Source: Alphaproteobacteria bacterium
GTDB lineage: Bacteria > Pseudomonadota > Alphaproteobacteria > Rhizobiales > Rhizobiaceae
DNA length: 64,000 bases
Direction of reading: 5' to 3'
NCBI GenBank assembly: GCA_016861165.1
Contig: BOKV01000003.1
Coordinates: 62,001 to 126,000 of the forward strand
A program made the position numbers and the translations under genes. Positions 28,036 through 38,042 of the stretch are shown here, in pieces. The notes under the pieces were generated by a model. It worked only from the letters and a program-made list of their open reading frames with translations, was not told where the DNA came from and searched no databases. Each line of letters begins with the position of its first letter. The first letter of the stretch is position 1.

Positions 28036-28871
28036 GCTGCGCCGAGACCTTCCAGGCCTACGCCCTGCGCTCGTTCGGCTTCGGCGAGCGCGCCCTGCCC
28101 AAGACCGGCATCTCGCTGTGCGAGCAGGTGGTGCTGATCGGCAGCGGTGTCGCCTGGAACCTCTATTTCGCCGTGCTCGCCGTGTTCTTCGGTTTCTTCT
28201 TTGCCACCGCGCTCGCCGTCGCGCGCAACAGCGCCGACCCGTGGCTGCGCAAGCCGGCCGAAATGTTCGTCTTCGTCTTCCGCGGCTCGCCGCTGTTCAT
28301 CCAGTTCTTCTTCGCCTACGAGGCGTTCGTGCTGCTGCCGCGCGTCGGCTTCGACATTCCGCTGGGCTTCGCTACGGTCACGGCGACGACGAGCTGGCTG
28401 ACCAAGGCCTGGCTCGGCGCACTGATCGTGCTGTTCCTCAACACCTCGGCCTACTCGGCCGAAATCTTCTACGGCGCGCTGCGCTCGGTGCCGAAGGGCG
28501 ACCTGGAGGCGGCCGAAGCCTTCGGCATGAGCGGCTTCTCCCGCTTCCGGCGCATCATCTGGCCGACACTGCTGCGGCTCGCCTGGCCGTCCTACACCAA
28601 TGAGGCGATTTTCCTGTTCCACGCAACGACGCTGGTGTTCTTTTCAGGCTTTCCGGCCTGGCGCCAGGAGGGCGACGCGCTCTACTACGCCAGCTACTTC
28701 GCCGAGAAGACCTTCAACCCGTTCGTGCCCTACCCGATCGTCGCCATCTATTTCATCATCGCCACCGTCGCCATCATCGCTCTCTTCGGGGCGATCAACG
28801 GGCGGCTCAACCGGCACCTGGCGCCGGAAGCCCGCAGTCGCGTCGTCTACCGGCCGGAGCTCAAGCGCTGA
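28032..28871 (+). CDS. Amino acid ABC transporter permease (second)
   Basis: A 279-residue partner permease. It has the family motif FVFRGSPLFIQFFF, the EAA loop GDLEAAEAFGMSGFSRFRRIIWPTLLRLAWP, and several transmembrane helices including a C-terminal one (YPIVAIYFIIATVAIIALFG). The ATG lies in the ATGA overlap with the first permease. It is convergent with xylA 42 nt away. Confidence 0.9.
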   Translation: MSCAETFQAYALRSFGFGERALPKTGISLCEQVVLIGSGVAWNLYFAVLAVFFGFFFATALAVARNSADPWLRKPAEMFVFVFRGSPLFIQFFFAYEAFVLLPRVGFDIPLGFATVTATTSWLTKAWLGALIVLFLNTSAYSAEIFYGALRSVPKGDLEAAEAFGMSGFSRFRRIIWPTLLRLAWPSYTNEAIFLFHATTLVFFSGFPAWRQEGDALYYASYFAEKTFNPFVPYPIVAIYFIIATVAIIALFGAINGRLNRHLAPEARSRVVYRPELKR

Positions 28872-28913
28872 TTGGAATGCGCGCATGGCCGATGCCCGGC
28901 GAGCCGGGCGCGT

Positions 28914-30224
28914 TCACACATACCGGTTGACGATATTCTCCAGCAGTTCCTGCTTGCCGGACCTCGGCTGCGGATCGAGGCCTGCCTTCTCGACCCAGTC
29001 GGCGATTTCGCCGAGCGTGAAGCCGCCGGCCAGCATTTTTGCCGCCTCCGGCACCTTCCAGCCGGCATAGCGCTCCTCGACGAAGGCCGACAGCGCCCGA
29101 TCCTCGATCATCCGCGCCGCCGCCTTGAGGCCGCGCGCGCAGATGTCCATGCCGCCGACATGAGCGATCAGCAGATCCTGCGGGTCGAGCGACTGGCGCC
29201 TGAGCTTGGCGTCGAAATTGGTGCCGCCGGATGAAAAGCCGCCGCCGGCGAGAATGTGATAATAGGCCAGCGCCACCTCGGCCGCGTTGTTGGGGAACTG
29301 GTCGGTGTCCCAGCCCGACTGGTAGTCGTTGCGGTTCATGTCGATCGAACCGAAGATGCCGAGCGCCTGGGCAAGCGCGATCTCGTGCTCGAAGGAATGG
29401 CCGGCGAGAATGGCGTGGCCCTGCTCGATATTGACCTTGACCTCGCCTTCCAGCCCGTGGCGCTTCAGGAAGCCATAGACGGTGGCGACGTCGAAATCGT
29501 ACTGATGCTTGGATGGCTCCTGCGGCTTGGGTTCGACCAGGATGGTGCCCTTGAAGCCGATGCGGTGCTTGTAGTCGACGACCAGGTTGAGGAAGCGGCC
29601 GGCCTGGCTGTCCTCGCGCTTGAGATCGGTGTTGAGCAGCGTCTCATAGCCCTCGCGCCCGCCCCACAGCACGTAATTGTCGCCGCCGAGGCGGTGGGTG
29701 GCGTCAATGCAGGTCTTGACCGTCGCCGCCGCGAAGGCGAACACGTCGGGGTCGGGGTTGGTCGCCGCGCCGGCCATGTAGCGCCGGTTGGAGAACAGAT
29801 TTGCCGTTCCCCACAGCAGCTTGACGCCGGTTTCCTCCATTTTCTTTTCAAAATAGTCGACGATTTCGCTGAGATTCCTTGTATTTTCGGCGAAGCCCTT
29901 CCCCTCTGGCCGCACATCGGCGTCATGGAAGCAGAAGAACGGAACGCCGAGCGCGGTGAACATCTCGAAGGCGACGTCGGCCTTCAGCCTGGCCGCGTCC
30001 ATGGTGTCGGCGAACCACGGCCGCTCGAATGTCTGCCCGCCGAACGGGTCATTGCCCGGCCAGACGAAGCTGTGCCAGTAGCACGCGGCGAAACGCAGGT
30101 GGTCCTCCATGCGCTTGCCCATGACGATCGCGTCGGGATCGTAGTGGCGGAAGGCGAGCGGATTGTCGCTGTCGGGCCCCTCGAACGGGACGCGGGTCAC
30201 CTCGCCAAAAAATCCGGTCGCCAT
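28914..30224 (-). CDS. xylA: Xylose isomerase
   Basis: A 436-residue xylose isomerase converting D-xylose to D-xylulose with two divalent metals. Catalytic-His region [11 protein letters not shown], metal ligands in [15 protein letters not shown], and [15 protein letters not shown] and [16 protein letters not shown] motifs are all present. Length matches the class II enzymes. The ATG has GAGGAG upstream and lies one base after the xylB stop. It is the last gene of the xyl operon. Confidence 0.96.
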   Translation of the reverse strand: MATGFFGEVTRVPFEGPDSDNPLAFRHYDPDAIVMGKRMEDHLRFAACYWHSFVWPGNDPFGGQTFERPWFADTMDAARLKADVAFEMFTALGVPFFCFHDADVRPEGKGFAENTRNLSEIVDYFEKKMEETGVKLLWGTANLFSNRRYMAGAATNPDPDVFAFAAATVKTCIDATHRLGGDNYVLWGGREGYETLLNTDLKREDSQAGRFLNLVVDYKHRIGFKGTILVEPKPQEPSKHQYDFDVATVYGFLKRHGLEGEVKVNIEQGHAILAGHSFEHEIALAQALGIFGSIDMNRNDYQSGWDTDQFPNNAAEVALAYYHILAGGGFSSGGTNFDAKLRRQSLDPQDLLIAHVGGMDICARGLKAAARMIEDRALSAFVEERYAGWKVPEAAKMLAGGFTLGEIADWVEKAGLDPQPRSGKQELLENIVNRYV

Positions 30225-30225
30225 G

Positions 30226-31689
30226 TCATGCACTCCTCGTGATCGAATTGCGGATGGCCGGGTAGAACGCCCGATAGCGCTGGAAGCCCTCCTCGAAGGC
30301 CGCGCGTAGCGCCGGCTGCGGCATGAAGCTCCTTGCCACCGGCGGCGCCGTGCAGACGGCAAGCGGATCGGCCCGCTCAGCCGCGATCAGCCCCAGCCGC
30401 GCCGCGCCGAAGGCGGCGCCGAAATCGCCCTCCGCCGGCAGGTCGACCGCCATGTCGAGCGCCGTGGCAATCGTCTTCAGCCAGTAGCCGGAACGCGAGC
30501 CGCCGCCGACGGCAACAGCGCGTTCGAGCCGGGTGCCGGCAGCCTTGAGCGCTTCGAGGCAGTCGCGGAAGGCAAAGGCAACACCCTCGACCACCGCGCG
30601 CGTCAGCGCCGCCCGGTCGGTCTCATGGCCGAGACCGGCAAAGGCGCCGCGGATCGCCGCGTCGTTGTGCGGCGTGCGCTCGCCGGAGAGATAGGGCAGA
30701 AACAGGCCGCCGCCGGGAGGCTGCAGCTCGCCTTCCAGCGCATCGGTCAGCGCCTGCGCCGTCGTGCCGGTGATGCCGGCCAGCCAGTTGAGCGAGTCGG
30801 TCGCCGACAGGATGACGCCCATCTGGTGCCAGGCGTCGGGTAGCGCGTGGCAGAAGGCATGCACCGCGCTTGCCGGGTTGGGCAGATAGCTGGCATTGGC
30901 GGCAAACAGCACACCCGACGTGCCGATTGAGATGAAGGCCGCGCCGGCGCGCACGCTGCCCATACCGACGGCCGAAGCCGCGTTGTCGCCGGCACCGCCC
31001 GCCACCACCACCTCGCCCGTCATCCCCCAGCCGGCGGCGAGTTCGCGGCGCAGACGACCGGAGACCTCGGTGCCCTCGACGAGCCGTGGCATCTGCTCGG
31101 CGCGCATGCCGCTCGCGTCGAGCAGAGCCGGCGACCAGGCGCGCCGGCCGACATCGAGCCAGCTAGTGCCGGCCGCGTCCGACATTTCCGAGACATGCTC
31201 GCCGATCAGCCACAGCCGCAGATAGTCCTTGGGCAACAGCACCCTGGCGGTGCCGGCAAAGACCTCCGGCTCGTGATTGCGCACCCACACCAGCTTGGGC
31301 GCTGTGAAGCCGGGGAAGACGATGTTGCCGGACAGTTCGCGGAACCGCGGATCGGCGTCGAGCTCGGCTGCCTCGCGGTGGCTGCGGGTGTCGTTCCACA
31401 GGATGCAGGGGCGCAGCACCTGGTCGGCCGCGTCAAGCAGCGTCGCGCCGTGCATCTGCCCCGAAAGCCCGATGCCGCGCACGGCGGCAAGCTGCGGCCC
31501 GAAGTGGGCCTTCAATTCGCCGAGCGCCGTTTCGGTGGCGGCGATCCAATGCGCCGGCTCCTGTTCCGACCAGCCCGGATGCGGCCGCGAAACGGTCAGC
31601 GCGCCGCTCGCCGAGCCGACGATCTTCTGGTCACCGTCGACAAGCAGCGCCTTGACGCCGGAGGTGCCGAGATCGATGCCGAGATACAT
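30226..31689 (-). CDS. xylB: Xylulokinase
   Basis: A 487-residue FGGY-family kinase that phosphorylates D-xylulose to xylulose 5-phosphate. N-terminal phosphate loop [16 protein letters not shown], the [13 protein letters not shown] substrate motif and the C-terminal [20 protein letters not shown] adenosine motif are complete. Start chosen at MYLGIDLG, 14 nt after the ATPase stop; its ribosome site is weak, so translation may be coupled. Product feeds the pentose phosphate pathway. Confidence 0.95.
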   Translation of the reverse strand: MYLGIDLGTSGVKALLVDGDQKIVGSASGALTVSRPHPGWSEQEPAHWIAATETALGELKAHFGPQLAAVRGIGLSGQMHGATLLDAADQVLRPCILWNDTRSHREAAELDADPRFRELSGNIVFPGFTAPKLVWVRNHEPEVFAGTARVLLPKDYLRLWLIGEHVSEMSDAAGTSWLDVGRRAWSPALLDASGMRAEQMPRLVEGTEVSGRLRRELAAGWGMTGEVVVAGGAGDNAASAVGMGSVRAGAAFISIGTSGVLFAANASYLPNPASAVHAFCHALPDAWHQMGVILSATDSLNWLAGITGTTAQALTDALEGELQPPGGGLFLPYLSGERTPHNDAAIRGAFAGLGHETDRAALTRAVVEGVAFAFRDCLEALKAAGTRLERAVAVGGGSRSGYWLKTIATALDMAVDLPAEGDFGAAFGAARLGLIAAERADPLAVCTAPPVARSFMPQPALRAAFEEGFQRYRAFYPAIRNSITRSA

Positions 31690-31703
31690 GCCGGGCGGCG
31701 CCG

Positions 31704-32585
31704 TCAGGCTGCCATGGCGCCGGGCCCGGGGATGGCGCCTGGCGGGCATTTGCCGAGGATGATCATGCCGAGCACCTCGTCCTTGGTCACCGCGACGGTC
31801 GGCGCCTGGCCGACCACCTGACCGTTCTTCATGACGAAGACGCGGTCGGCGAGGTCGAACACATCGTGGATGTCGTGGCTGATCAGGAAGATGCCGATGC
31901 CGTCGGCCTTGAGCTGCTTGATCAGTTCGGCGACCTGGGCCGTCTCCTGCGGGCCGAGCGCAGCGGTCGGCTCGTCCATGATCAGGATGCGCGCGTTGAA
32001 CAGGATGGCGCGGGCAATCGCCACCGACTGGCGCTGACCGCCCGACAGCGCGACCACCGGGTCCTTGAAGCGGCGGAAGTTGGGGTTCAGCCGGCCCATC
32101 ACCTTGCGTGCCTGCGCCTCCATGGCGACGTCGTCGAGCGTCCCCCAGCGGGTACGCAGTTCGCGCCCGAGGAACAGGTTGGCGGCCGCGTCGACATTGT
32201 CGGCGAGCGCCAGCGTCTGGTAGATCGTCTCGATCCCATAGGCCTTGGCGTCGCGCGGATTGGCGATCTGCGCCTCCTGCCCGTTGATGTAGATCTGGCC
32301 GTGGTCGCGCGGATAGGCGCCCGACAGGATCTTGATCAGCGTCGACTTGCCGGCGCCATTGTGGCCGAGCAGCCCGACCACCTCGCCCGGATAGAGATCG
32401 ACCGAGGCGTGGTCGACGGCACGCACACCGCCGAAGGCGATCGAGATGTCGCGCATCTCGACCAGCGGCGTGGCGCCGTTGGCCGCTGCCGCCACCTTGG
32501 GCTGGCCGGTGGGCTTGGCCTTGCGGGCCGGCGCGGCCGTGGCGGGCTTGCCGGCGGTCCTCGTCCTGGCGGGCTTGGCGTTCAT
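31704..32585 (-). CDS. xylG: Xylose ABC transporter, ATP-binding protein
   Basis: A 293-residue sugar ABC ATPase with Walker [10 protein letters not shown], signature LSGGQRQ, Walker [12 protein letters not shown] and H-loop SHD. Unlike enterobacterial XylG or RbsA, which have two fused ATPase domains, it has a single domain preceded by a ~40-residue Lys/Ala/Pro tail. This is the FrcA-like layout seen in rhizobial sugar importers. Assignment to xylose rests on its place between xylH and xylB. Confidence 0.88.
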   Translation of the reverse strand: MNAKPARTRTAGKPATAAPARKAKPTGQPKVAAAANGATPLVEMRDISIAFGGVRAVDHASVDLYPGEVVGLLGHNGAGKSTLIKILSGAYPRDHGQIYINGQEAQIANPRDAKAYGIETIYQTLALADNVDAAANLFLGRELRTRWGTLDDVAMEAQARKVMGRLNPNFRRFKDPVVALSGGQRQSVAIARAILFNARILIMDEPTAALGPQETAQVAELIKQLKADGIGIFLISHDIHDVFDLADRVFVMKNGQVVGQAPTVAVTKDEVLGMIILGKCPPGAIPGPGAMAA

Positions 32586-32594
32586 GACCTCCTC

Positions 32595-33914
32595 CTATCG
32601 CGCCCGGCGCCGGTAGATCGTGTCCATCAGCACGGCAACGACCAGCACCGTGCCGACCACGATCTGCTGGACGGCCGAGTCGAAGCCGACCAGCACCATG
32701 CCGGTCTGCAGCGACTGCATGACCAGCGCGCCGAGGATGGCGCCGTAGATGGTGCCGAGACCGCCGGCGAGCGACGTGCCGCCGATGACCGCCGAGGCGA
32801 TGACATAGAGTTCGTCCAGCGTGCCGAGCGCGTTGGTCGCCGAATTGAGCCGCGCGCTGGCGATCACCGCCGACAGGCCGCACAGGAAACCCATCAGCGC
32901 GAACACCTTCAGCGTCACCCAGCGCGTGTTGATGCCGGCCAGTTCCGCCGCCTCCGGATTGCCGCCGATGGCGAAGACGTAGCGGCCGAAGCGCGTGCGC
33001 GTGGCGATGAAGGTCATCGCGATGCCGACCGCCAGCAGGATGAGCACGGGAATGGCGAAGCCGTGCGCGATGAACAGGCCGCCATCGGGGATTTCGATGC
33101 CGCGCGCCTCGGCATACTGGCGCACGATGCCGACCGGCCACGGATAGGAATTGACCAGCAGCACGACGGCGACGACGAAACCGCAGCCGACCACGGCCAT
33201 GAATACCTCGGCCCAGACCGGGCGCACCGGGAACTGGAAGCGCTGGCGCTGCCGCCGGCCGGTGATGATCAGCGCCACGATGGCGGCGCAGGCGATGAGG
33301 CCGACGATCCAGCTGCCCGTTGCCCCGATCGAGCCGAACGGACCGCCGCCGAGCAGCGCGAAACGGCTGTCGACCGGCGAGACGGTCTCGCCGCGCGCGA
33401 TGAGATAAGCGACGCCGCGCCACACCAGGAGGCCGCCCAGCGTGACGATGAAGGCGGGGATGCGCAGATAGGCGATCAGCCAGCCGTGGAAGGCGCCCAC
33501 CGCCGTGCCGACCGCCAGCCCCATGATGACGGTGATGATCCACAGCGCCGGATGGCCGAGCCCCAGCCACTGCGGCAGGTACCACACCTGCATCACGCCC
33601 ATGACCATCGCGCACAGGCCGAGGACCGAGCCGACGGAAAGGTCGATGTTACGGGTGACGATGACCAGCACCATGCCGGTCGCCATGATGCCGATCGAGG
33701 CGGTCTGGACCGACAGGTTCCACAGGTTGCGCGGCGTCAGGAAGGCGCCGAAACCGTTCACGAAATATCCGTAGAGATGGAAGCCGATCCAGATCAGCGC
33801 CAGCGCACCGACCATGCCGAGCAGCCGCGAATCGATCTCGGTCTGGCGCAGGAAGCGGCGGAACGGGCCTTCCTCGTCGGCCGCCATGACGGGACGTGCT
33901 GCGATGTCGCTCAT
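32595..33914 (-). CDS. xylH: Xylose ABC transporter, permease
   Basis: A 439-residue inner-membrane permease of the RbsC/XylH family. It has many hydrophobic helices, the conserved TGMVLVIVTRNIDLSVGSVLGL region, FIVTLGGLLVWRGVAYL and RTRFGRYVFAIGGNPEAAELAGI. It is longer than RbsC because of a ~90-residue insert between the two halves (RQRFQFPVRPVWAEVF onward), as in XylH. AGGGGCAG lies before the ATG. It follows xylF after a gap holding a strong hairpin. Confidence 0.9.
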   Translation of the reverse strand: MSDIAARPVMAADEEGPFRRFLRQTEIDSRLLGMVGALALIWIGFHLYGYFVNGFGAFLTPRNLWNLSVQTASIGIMATGMVLVIVTRNIDLSVGSVLGLCAMVMGVMQVWYLPQWLGLGHPALWIITVIMGLAVGTAVGAFHGWLIAYLRIPAFIVTLGGLLVWRGVAYLIARGETVSPVDSRFALLGGGPFGSIGATGSWIVGLIACAAIVALIITGRRQRQRFQFPVRPVWAEVFMAVVGCGFVVAVVLLVNSYPWPVGIVRQYAEARGIEIPDGGLFIAHGFAIPVLILLAVGIAMTFIATRTRFGRYVFAIGGNPEAAELAGINTRWVTLKVFALMGFLCGLSAVIASARLNSATNALGTLDELYVIASAVIGGTSLAGGLGTIYGAILGALVMQSLQTGMVLVGFDSAVQQIVVGTVLVVAVLMDTIYRRRAR

Positions 33915-33990
33915 CGGATCTGCCCCTCCCTCCTCGACCGCCCCCGGCAGCGGTTCGCGCGCCCTGCGGCGCGTCCTTGTCGTTGATGCC

Positions 33991-34019
33991 GGATCGCGCC
34001 GCCGGAAGCGGCGCGGTCC
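33991..34019. terminator. Hairpin between xylF and xylH
   Basis: A 12-bp G+C-rich stem (33991-34002 with 34008-34019, one G-T pair) and a 5-nt loop lie in the 161-nt gap after xylF. There is no T-tract on the transcribed strand. Such hairpins after binding-protein genes usually stabilise the upstream message or attenuate readthrough, giving more binding protein than permease. A second, weaker pairing (GGGAGG/CCTCCC) lies nearer the xylF stop. Confidence 0.6.
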
Positions 34020-34075
34020 GCCTTCAGCTTGCCGCGAGGGAGGACCGCTTGTCGACCCTCCCCCGACTGTGGCCG

Positions 34076-35110
34076 TCAGCAGCCGGCGACACCGGCCGTG
34101 GCACCCTCGCAGGCCTTGTCCTTCGGAATCCAGCCCGCCTCGATCACGATGTTGAGGTTGTCCTTGGTGATCGGAACCGGGGCGAGGAACACGGCGTTCA
34201 TCTCCACACCCTTGGCGCCGCCGGACCATTTGACCGCGCCGGGGATGTCGGTCATCGCCTTGCCGTCGGCCAGCATCGAGGCGATGTCGCCGGCCGCCTT
34301 GCCGAGTTCGCGAGCGTCCTTCCACACCGAAACGGTCTGGGTGCCGCGGGCGACGCGGTTGAGCGCGGCGTGGTCGCCGTCCTGGCCGGAGACCGGCACC
34401 GTGCCGGCCAGACCCTGGGCGGCGAGCGCCGCAACGACGCCACCGGCGGTGCCGTCATTGGAGGCGACCACCGCGTCGACCTGGTTGTTGGCCGCCGTCA
34501 GGATCTGCTCCATGTTCTTCTGGGCGTTGTCGGGCTTCCAGCCGTCGGTGTAGCTCTCGCCGGCATTCTTGATCTTGCCGGCATCCATCGCTTCCTTGAG
34601 GACCTCGAGCTGGCCTTCGTGCAGGAAGTCGGCGTTCGGGTCACCCTTGTCGCCCTTGATGAAAACGTAATTGCCTTCCGGCTTGACGGCGAGGACGGCG
34701 CGCGCCTGCATGCGGCCGACCTCCTTGTTGTCGAAGGTCAGATAGAAGGCGCGCTCGTCCTCGATCAGCCGGTCGTAGCCGATGACCGGAATGCCTTCGG
34801 CCGCGGCGCGGTCGACGGCCGGTCCGACGGCGCCCGAATCGACCGACAGGATGACGATGACATTGGCGCCCTGGGCGATGAGGCTCTCGACATCGGTAAG
34901 CTGCTTTGACGCCGACGCCTGGGCGTCAGCCGAAATGTAGCGGTTGCCGTTGGCCTCGATGGCGGCCTTCATTGCCGCTTCGTCGGTCTTCCAGCGCTCC
35001 TCCTGGAAGTTGGACCAGGATACGCCGATGACCTTGCCGGCCGCGAGCGCGCCGCTCGCAAACGACATGGCAAATACTGCGCCCGCGAGGGCGGCTGCCA
35101 ACTTTCTCAT
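34076..35110 (-). CDS. xylF: Xylose-binding periplasmic protein
   Basis: A 344-residue sugar-binding protein with a signal peptide (MRKLAAALAGAVFAMSFASG, cut near ALAA). The mature start KVIGVSWSNFQEERWKTDEAAM, DVESLIAQGANVIVILSVDSGAV and FIKGDKGDPNADFLHEGQ are characteristic of XylF. GGAGGAG lies before the ATG. It is the first gene of the operon and divergent from the ROK repressor. Confidence 0.93.
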   Translation of the reverse strand: MRKLAAALAGAVFAMSFASGALAAGKVIGVSWSNFQEERWKTDEAAMKAAIEANGNRYISADAQASASKQLTDVESLIAQGANVIVILSVDSGAVGPAVDRAAAEGIPVIGYDRLIEDERAFYLTFDNKEVGRMQARAVLAVKPEGNYVFIKGDKGDPNADFLHEGQLEVLKEAMDAGKIKNAGESYTDGWKPDNAQKNMEQILTAANNQVDAVVASNDGTAGGVVAALAAQGLAGTVPVSGQDGDHAALNRVARGTQTVSVWKDARELGKAAGDIASMLADGKAMTDIPGAVKWSGGAKGVEMNAVFLAPVPITKDNLNIVIEAGWIPKDKACEGATAGVAGC

Positions 35111-35368
35111 GGATTCTCCTCCCGGTGTGTCAAACGCGTTGGCGTGACATGTGCTGGCGCGGGACCGCCCGCCTCCCGAAGACGCGGGCTGTTTCCGTGC
35201 GTTGGCGAACCTCTTTATTTCGAGGATCAAAAAAAAATAGTGACGCACCTGTCTCACTGTGTCAAGATCAATTTCGAGGCCGACAAGCCATTGCAATGCA
35301 AAAGAATTTTTTGCGTCGCAACAAAATCCGGCGCCGGCCGGCCACGACGGGAGGAGAGGCCTTCGGGC
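35111..35368. promoter_or_regulatory. xyl divergent promoter/operator region
   Basis: A 258-nt AT-rich gap between xylF and the ROK regulator. It holds two perfect palindromes, CATTGCAATG at 35289-35298 and TTGCGTCGCAA at 35311-35321. A 9-bp direct repeat ATTTCGAGG lies at 35217-35225 and 35271-35279, and an A9 run near 35229. The palindromes are the best operator candidates for the adjacent repressor; this is not proven. Confidence 0.55.
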
Positions 35369-36625
35369 ATGGCAACGATCGCCAGATCAGACGACCTGCG
35401 CCGTCAGAACCAGCGCCGTGTGCTGGCTGCGTTGCGCCGTCTCGGCCCGATGTCGCGCACCGAGCTGAGCGTCGCCACCGGCCTCAGCGCCTCGACGGTG
35501 ACGACCATCACCGCGGGTCTGCTCGACAGCGGCGCCGTCGCCGAGGCGCCTGCCAGCGATGGCGTGCTGTCGCGCCGCGGCCGGCCGCAGGTGACGCTGT
35601 CGCTCAATCCGGCGGCCGCCTGTGTCGGCGCCGTCTCGCTGTCGCTCAACCGCATATCGGCGGCGATCGTCGACTACTCAGGCCAGGTCGCCGCCGAAAT
35701 CGTCCGCCGGGTGGCGACGCGCGCCTGCGATGAGGACGAACTGGCCGCCGCCATGGTTCAGGCCTTGCAGTCGGCGCATGCGGGCGCCGACGCCGCGCTG
35801 GGGCCGTTGCGCCACATCGCCGTCGGCGTGCAGGGGGTCACCGATTCGGCCGGCACCGCTATGCTGTGGTCACCGATCACGACCGGGGCCAACCTGCCGC
35901 TCGCCCGCCGCTTCGAGGCCGCCTTTCACGTCCCCGTCACCGTCGCCAATGACTGCAAGCTGATCGCGCGGGCGCTGCGCTGGCGCCAGCCCGACCAGTT
36001 TGGCGACAGTTTCGCCGCGGTGCTGCTGTCGCACGGCATCGGCATGGGGCTTTTCGTCAATGGCAGCCTGGTCGGCGGCATCGGCTCCTCGGCCACCGAG
36101 TTCGGCCACATGACGTTTGAGCCCGACGGGGCGCTCTGCCGCTGCGGCCGGCGCGGTTGCATCGAGGCCTATGCCGGCGACTATGCCATCTGGCGGGCGG
36201 CCCACGATCTCGACGCGTCGAGCCAGCCGGTCGAGGACCTCGACATGGCGACCATGGCCCGTGTCGCCGACCGCGCGCGGCGGCGCGAAGGGCCCGAGCG
36301 CCAGGCCTATCGCACCGCCGGCCGGGCGATCGGCGCCGGCCTGCGCTCGATGTTCGCCCTGTTCGATCCCTTTCCGGTTGCCTTCGTCGGCAGCGGCGCC
36401 GCCGCATTCGACCTGCTCGAACGCACCATCCGCGAGACGATCGGCGAGAGCGCCATCGGCATGGCCACCTCCGAGGTCGCCATGCGCTGCTTTGCCGACG
36501 AGTTTCCGCTGGTGCGCGACGGCGCCACCTGGAGTGCGTTGTCCTATCTCGACGACCATGTCTTCGTCGCCCCACCCCTGCCCGCATCCGCCAGTTCCGA
36601 AAGGAGCCTGGGCCATGCCCTGTGA
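35369..36625 (+). CDS. ROK-family transcriptional repressor (XylR-like)
   Basis: A 418-residue ROK regulator. The N-terminal winged helix-turn-helix (RRVLAALRRLGPMSRTELSVATGLSASTVTTI) is followed by a ROK sugar-binding domain with VANDCKLIARAL, an EFGHMTFEPDG segment and the cysteine-rich zinc motif CRCGRRGCIEAYAG. It probably represses the divergent xyl operon and is released by xylose. GGAGGAG lies upstream of the ATG. Its last 11 nt overlap the start of the two-heme cytochrome gene, so repressor and heme protein may be co-translated. Confidence 0.88.
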   Translation: MATIARSDDLRRQNQRRVLAALRRLGPMSRTELSVATGLSASTVTTITAGLLDSGAVAEAPASDGVLSRRGRPQVTLSLNPAAACVGAVSLSLNRISAAIVDYSGQVAAEIVRRVATRACDEDELAAAMVQALQSAHAGADAALGPLRHIAVGVQGVTDSAGTAMLWSPITTGANLPLARRFEAAFHVPVTVANDCKLIARALRWRQPDQFGDSFAAVLLSHGIGMGLFVNGSLVGGIGSSATEFGHMTFEPDGALCRCGRRGCIEAYAGDYAIWRAAHDLDASSQPVEDLDMATMARVADRARRREGPERQAYRTAGRAIGAGLRSMFALFDPFPVAFVGSGAAAFDLLERTIRETIGESAIGMATSEVAMRCFADEFPLVRDGATWSALSYLDDHVFVAPPLPASASSERSLGHAL

Positions 36626-38042
36626 TCGAACAACGGCTCTTCTCGCCGCGGCCGTCACCCTCCTCACCGCGGTGCCATCCGTGTCGGCCGAGCCGCTGCC
36701 CTGGGAGGAGCGCGCCATTGCCGCCCATGTCGAGCGCGACGACCATGTCGGCACGCTCGACGCGGCCCGCCTCCAGGCGCTGCGCGACGCCGGCGAGGCC
36801 CTGTTCAAGGCCCGCTTTACGCCGGCCGACGGCGTCGGCCGGCCGATGGCGACGCAGGCCATCACGCCGGTCAAGCGCAAGCGCCCGTTCCGGCTGGCCT
36901 TCTTCCGCACCGCCGGCATGGACGCCAATTCCTGCGCCGGCTGCCACAATGACCCGGTGGTCGGCGGCGCCGGCGAGTTCGTTGTCAACGTCTTCGTCTC
37001 CGAAGGCTTCACCGACACCGACTTCGACAATCTCGACCCGCAATTCTCCAACGAGCGCAACACCAATCATTTGTTCGGGGCCGGTCTTGTCGAACTGCTG
37101 GCGCGCGAGATGACGGCCGACCTGCACCGCCTGCGCGCCGAGGCCGTGCGCGCGGCGCGGGCGGCCGGAGCGCCGGTGGAAGTCCGCCTCCTCACCAAGG
37201 GCGTCGATTTCGGCCTGCTGAAGGTCATGCCCGACGGCATGATCGACCTTGCCGGCCTCGACGGCGTCGATACCGATCTGGTTGTCCGCCCGTTCAGCCA
37301 GAAGGGCGTGATGACGTCGCTGCGCCAATTCTCCGTCAACGCGATGAACCATCACCATGGCATGCAGGCGGTCGAACGGTTCGGCAGCCGCTGGACCGGC
37401 ACCGACGATTTCGACGAGGACGGAACGGCTGACGAACTGACCGATGGCGACATCTCGGCCCTGGTCGCCTGGCAGGCCGGCCTGCCGCCGCCGGTCGAGA
37501 AGGTGCCCGACGACCCGCGCTGGCGACAGGCCGCCGCCAGGGGCAGCGCCCTGTTCGACGAGATCGGCTGCGGCGGCTGCCACATCCGCGAGCTGCCGCT
37601 CGATTCGCTGCGGTTCACCGACCCGGGGCCTTACGACGCCGCCGGCACGCTGCGGGCAAGCGACGTGGAGGCCGTCACCGGCTATGACCTCGCGATGCTC
37701 GGCTGGGCCGCCGCGCTGCGCCGCAACGCCGACGGCGCCGTCATGGTGCCGCTGTTCGGCGATCTCAAGCGCCACCGCATCGCCGATCCGGTCAACGCCC
37801 ATTTCGGTAACGAATTGCTGGCCCAGCGCTTCGTCGACCGCGATGTCTTCCAGACCGCGGAGCTGTGGGGCATCGGTTCGACCGCCCCTTATGGGCATCG
37901 CGGCGATCTCGTCACGCTGGACGAAGCAATCCGCGCCCATGGCGGCGACGCCACGGCGGTCACCCGGCGCTATGTCGCCCTGGCCGAGGCCGACCGTTCC
38001 GCCCTCATCGCGTTTCTGAAGACCCTGGTGATCGAGCCATGA
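36615..38042 (+). CDS. Two-heme c-type cytochrome / di-heme oxidoreductase-like protein
   Basis: A 475-residue exported protein (signal MPCDRTTALLAAAVTLLTAV, cut near VSA). Two c-type heme sites are present, CAGCH (107-111) and CGGCH (319-323), about 210 residues apart, with NERNTNHLFGAGLVELL between them and an axial-ligand-like GSTAPYGHRGDL late in the sequence. The arrangement fits the di-heme oxidoreductase/peroxidase-like group found beside FG-GAP proteins. The substrate is unknown. AGGAG precedes the ATG. It overlaps the repressor upstream and the ASPIC gene downstream. Confidence 0.85.
   Translation: MPCDRTTALLAAAVTLLTAVPSVSAEPLPWEERAIAAHVERDDHVGTLDAARLQALRDAGEALFKARFTPADGVGRPMATQAITPVKRKRPFRLAFFRTAGMDANSCAGCHNDPVVGGAGEFVVNVFVSEGFTDTDFDNLDPQFSNERNTNHLFGAGLVELLAREMTADLHRLRAEAVRAARAAGAPVEVRLLTKGVDFGLLKVMPDGMIDLAGLDGVDTDLVVRPFSQKGVMTSLRQFSVNAMNHHHGMQAVERFGSRWTGTDDFDEDGTADELTDGDISALVAWQAGLPPPVEKVPDDPRWRQAAARGSALFDEIGCGGCHIRELPLDSLRFTDPGPYDAAGTLRASDVEAVTGYDLAMLGWAAALRRNADGAVMVPLFGDLKRHRIADPVNAHFGNELLAQRFVDRDVFQTAELWGIGSTAPYGHRGDLVTLDEAIRAHGGDATAVTRRYVALAEADRSALIAFLKTLVIEP

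Noticed and set aside
31866-33986. A 706-codon plus-strand frame opposite xylG and xylH
   Set aside because: His/Asp/Arg-rich antisense of hydrophobic membrane coding sequence; no start signal or domain.
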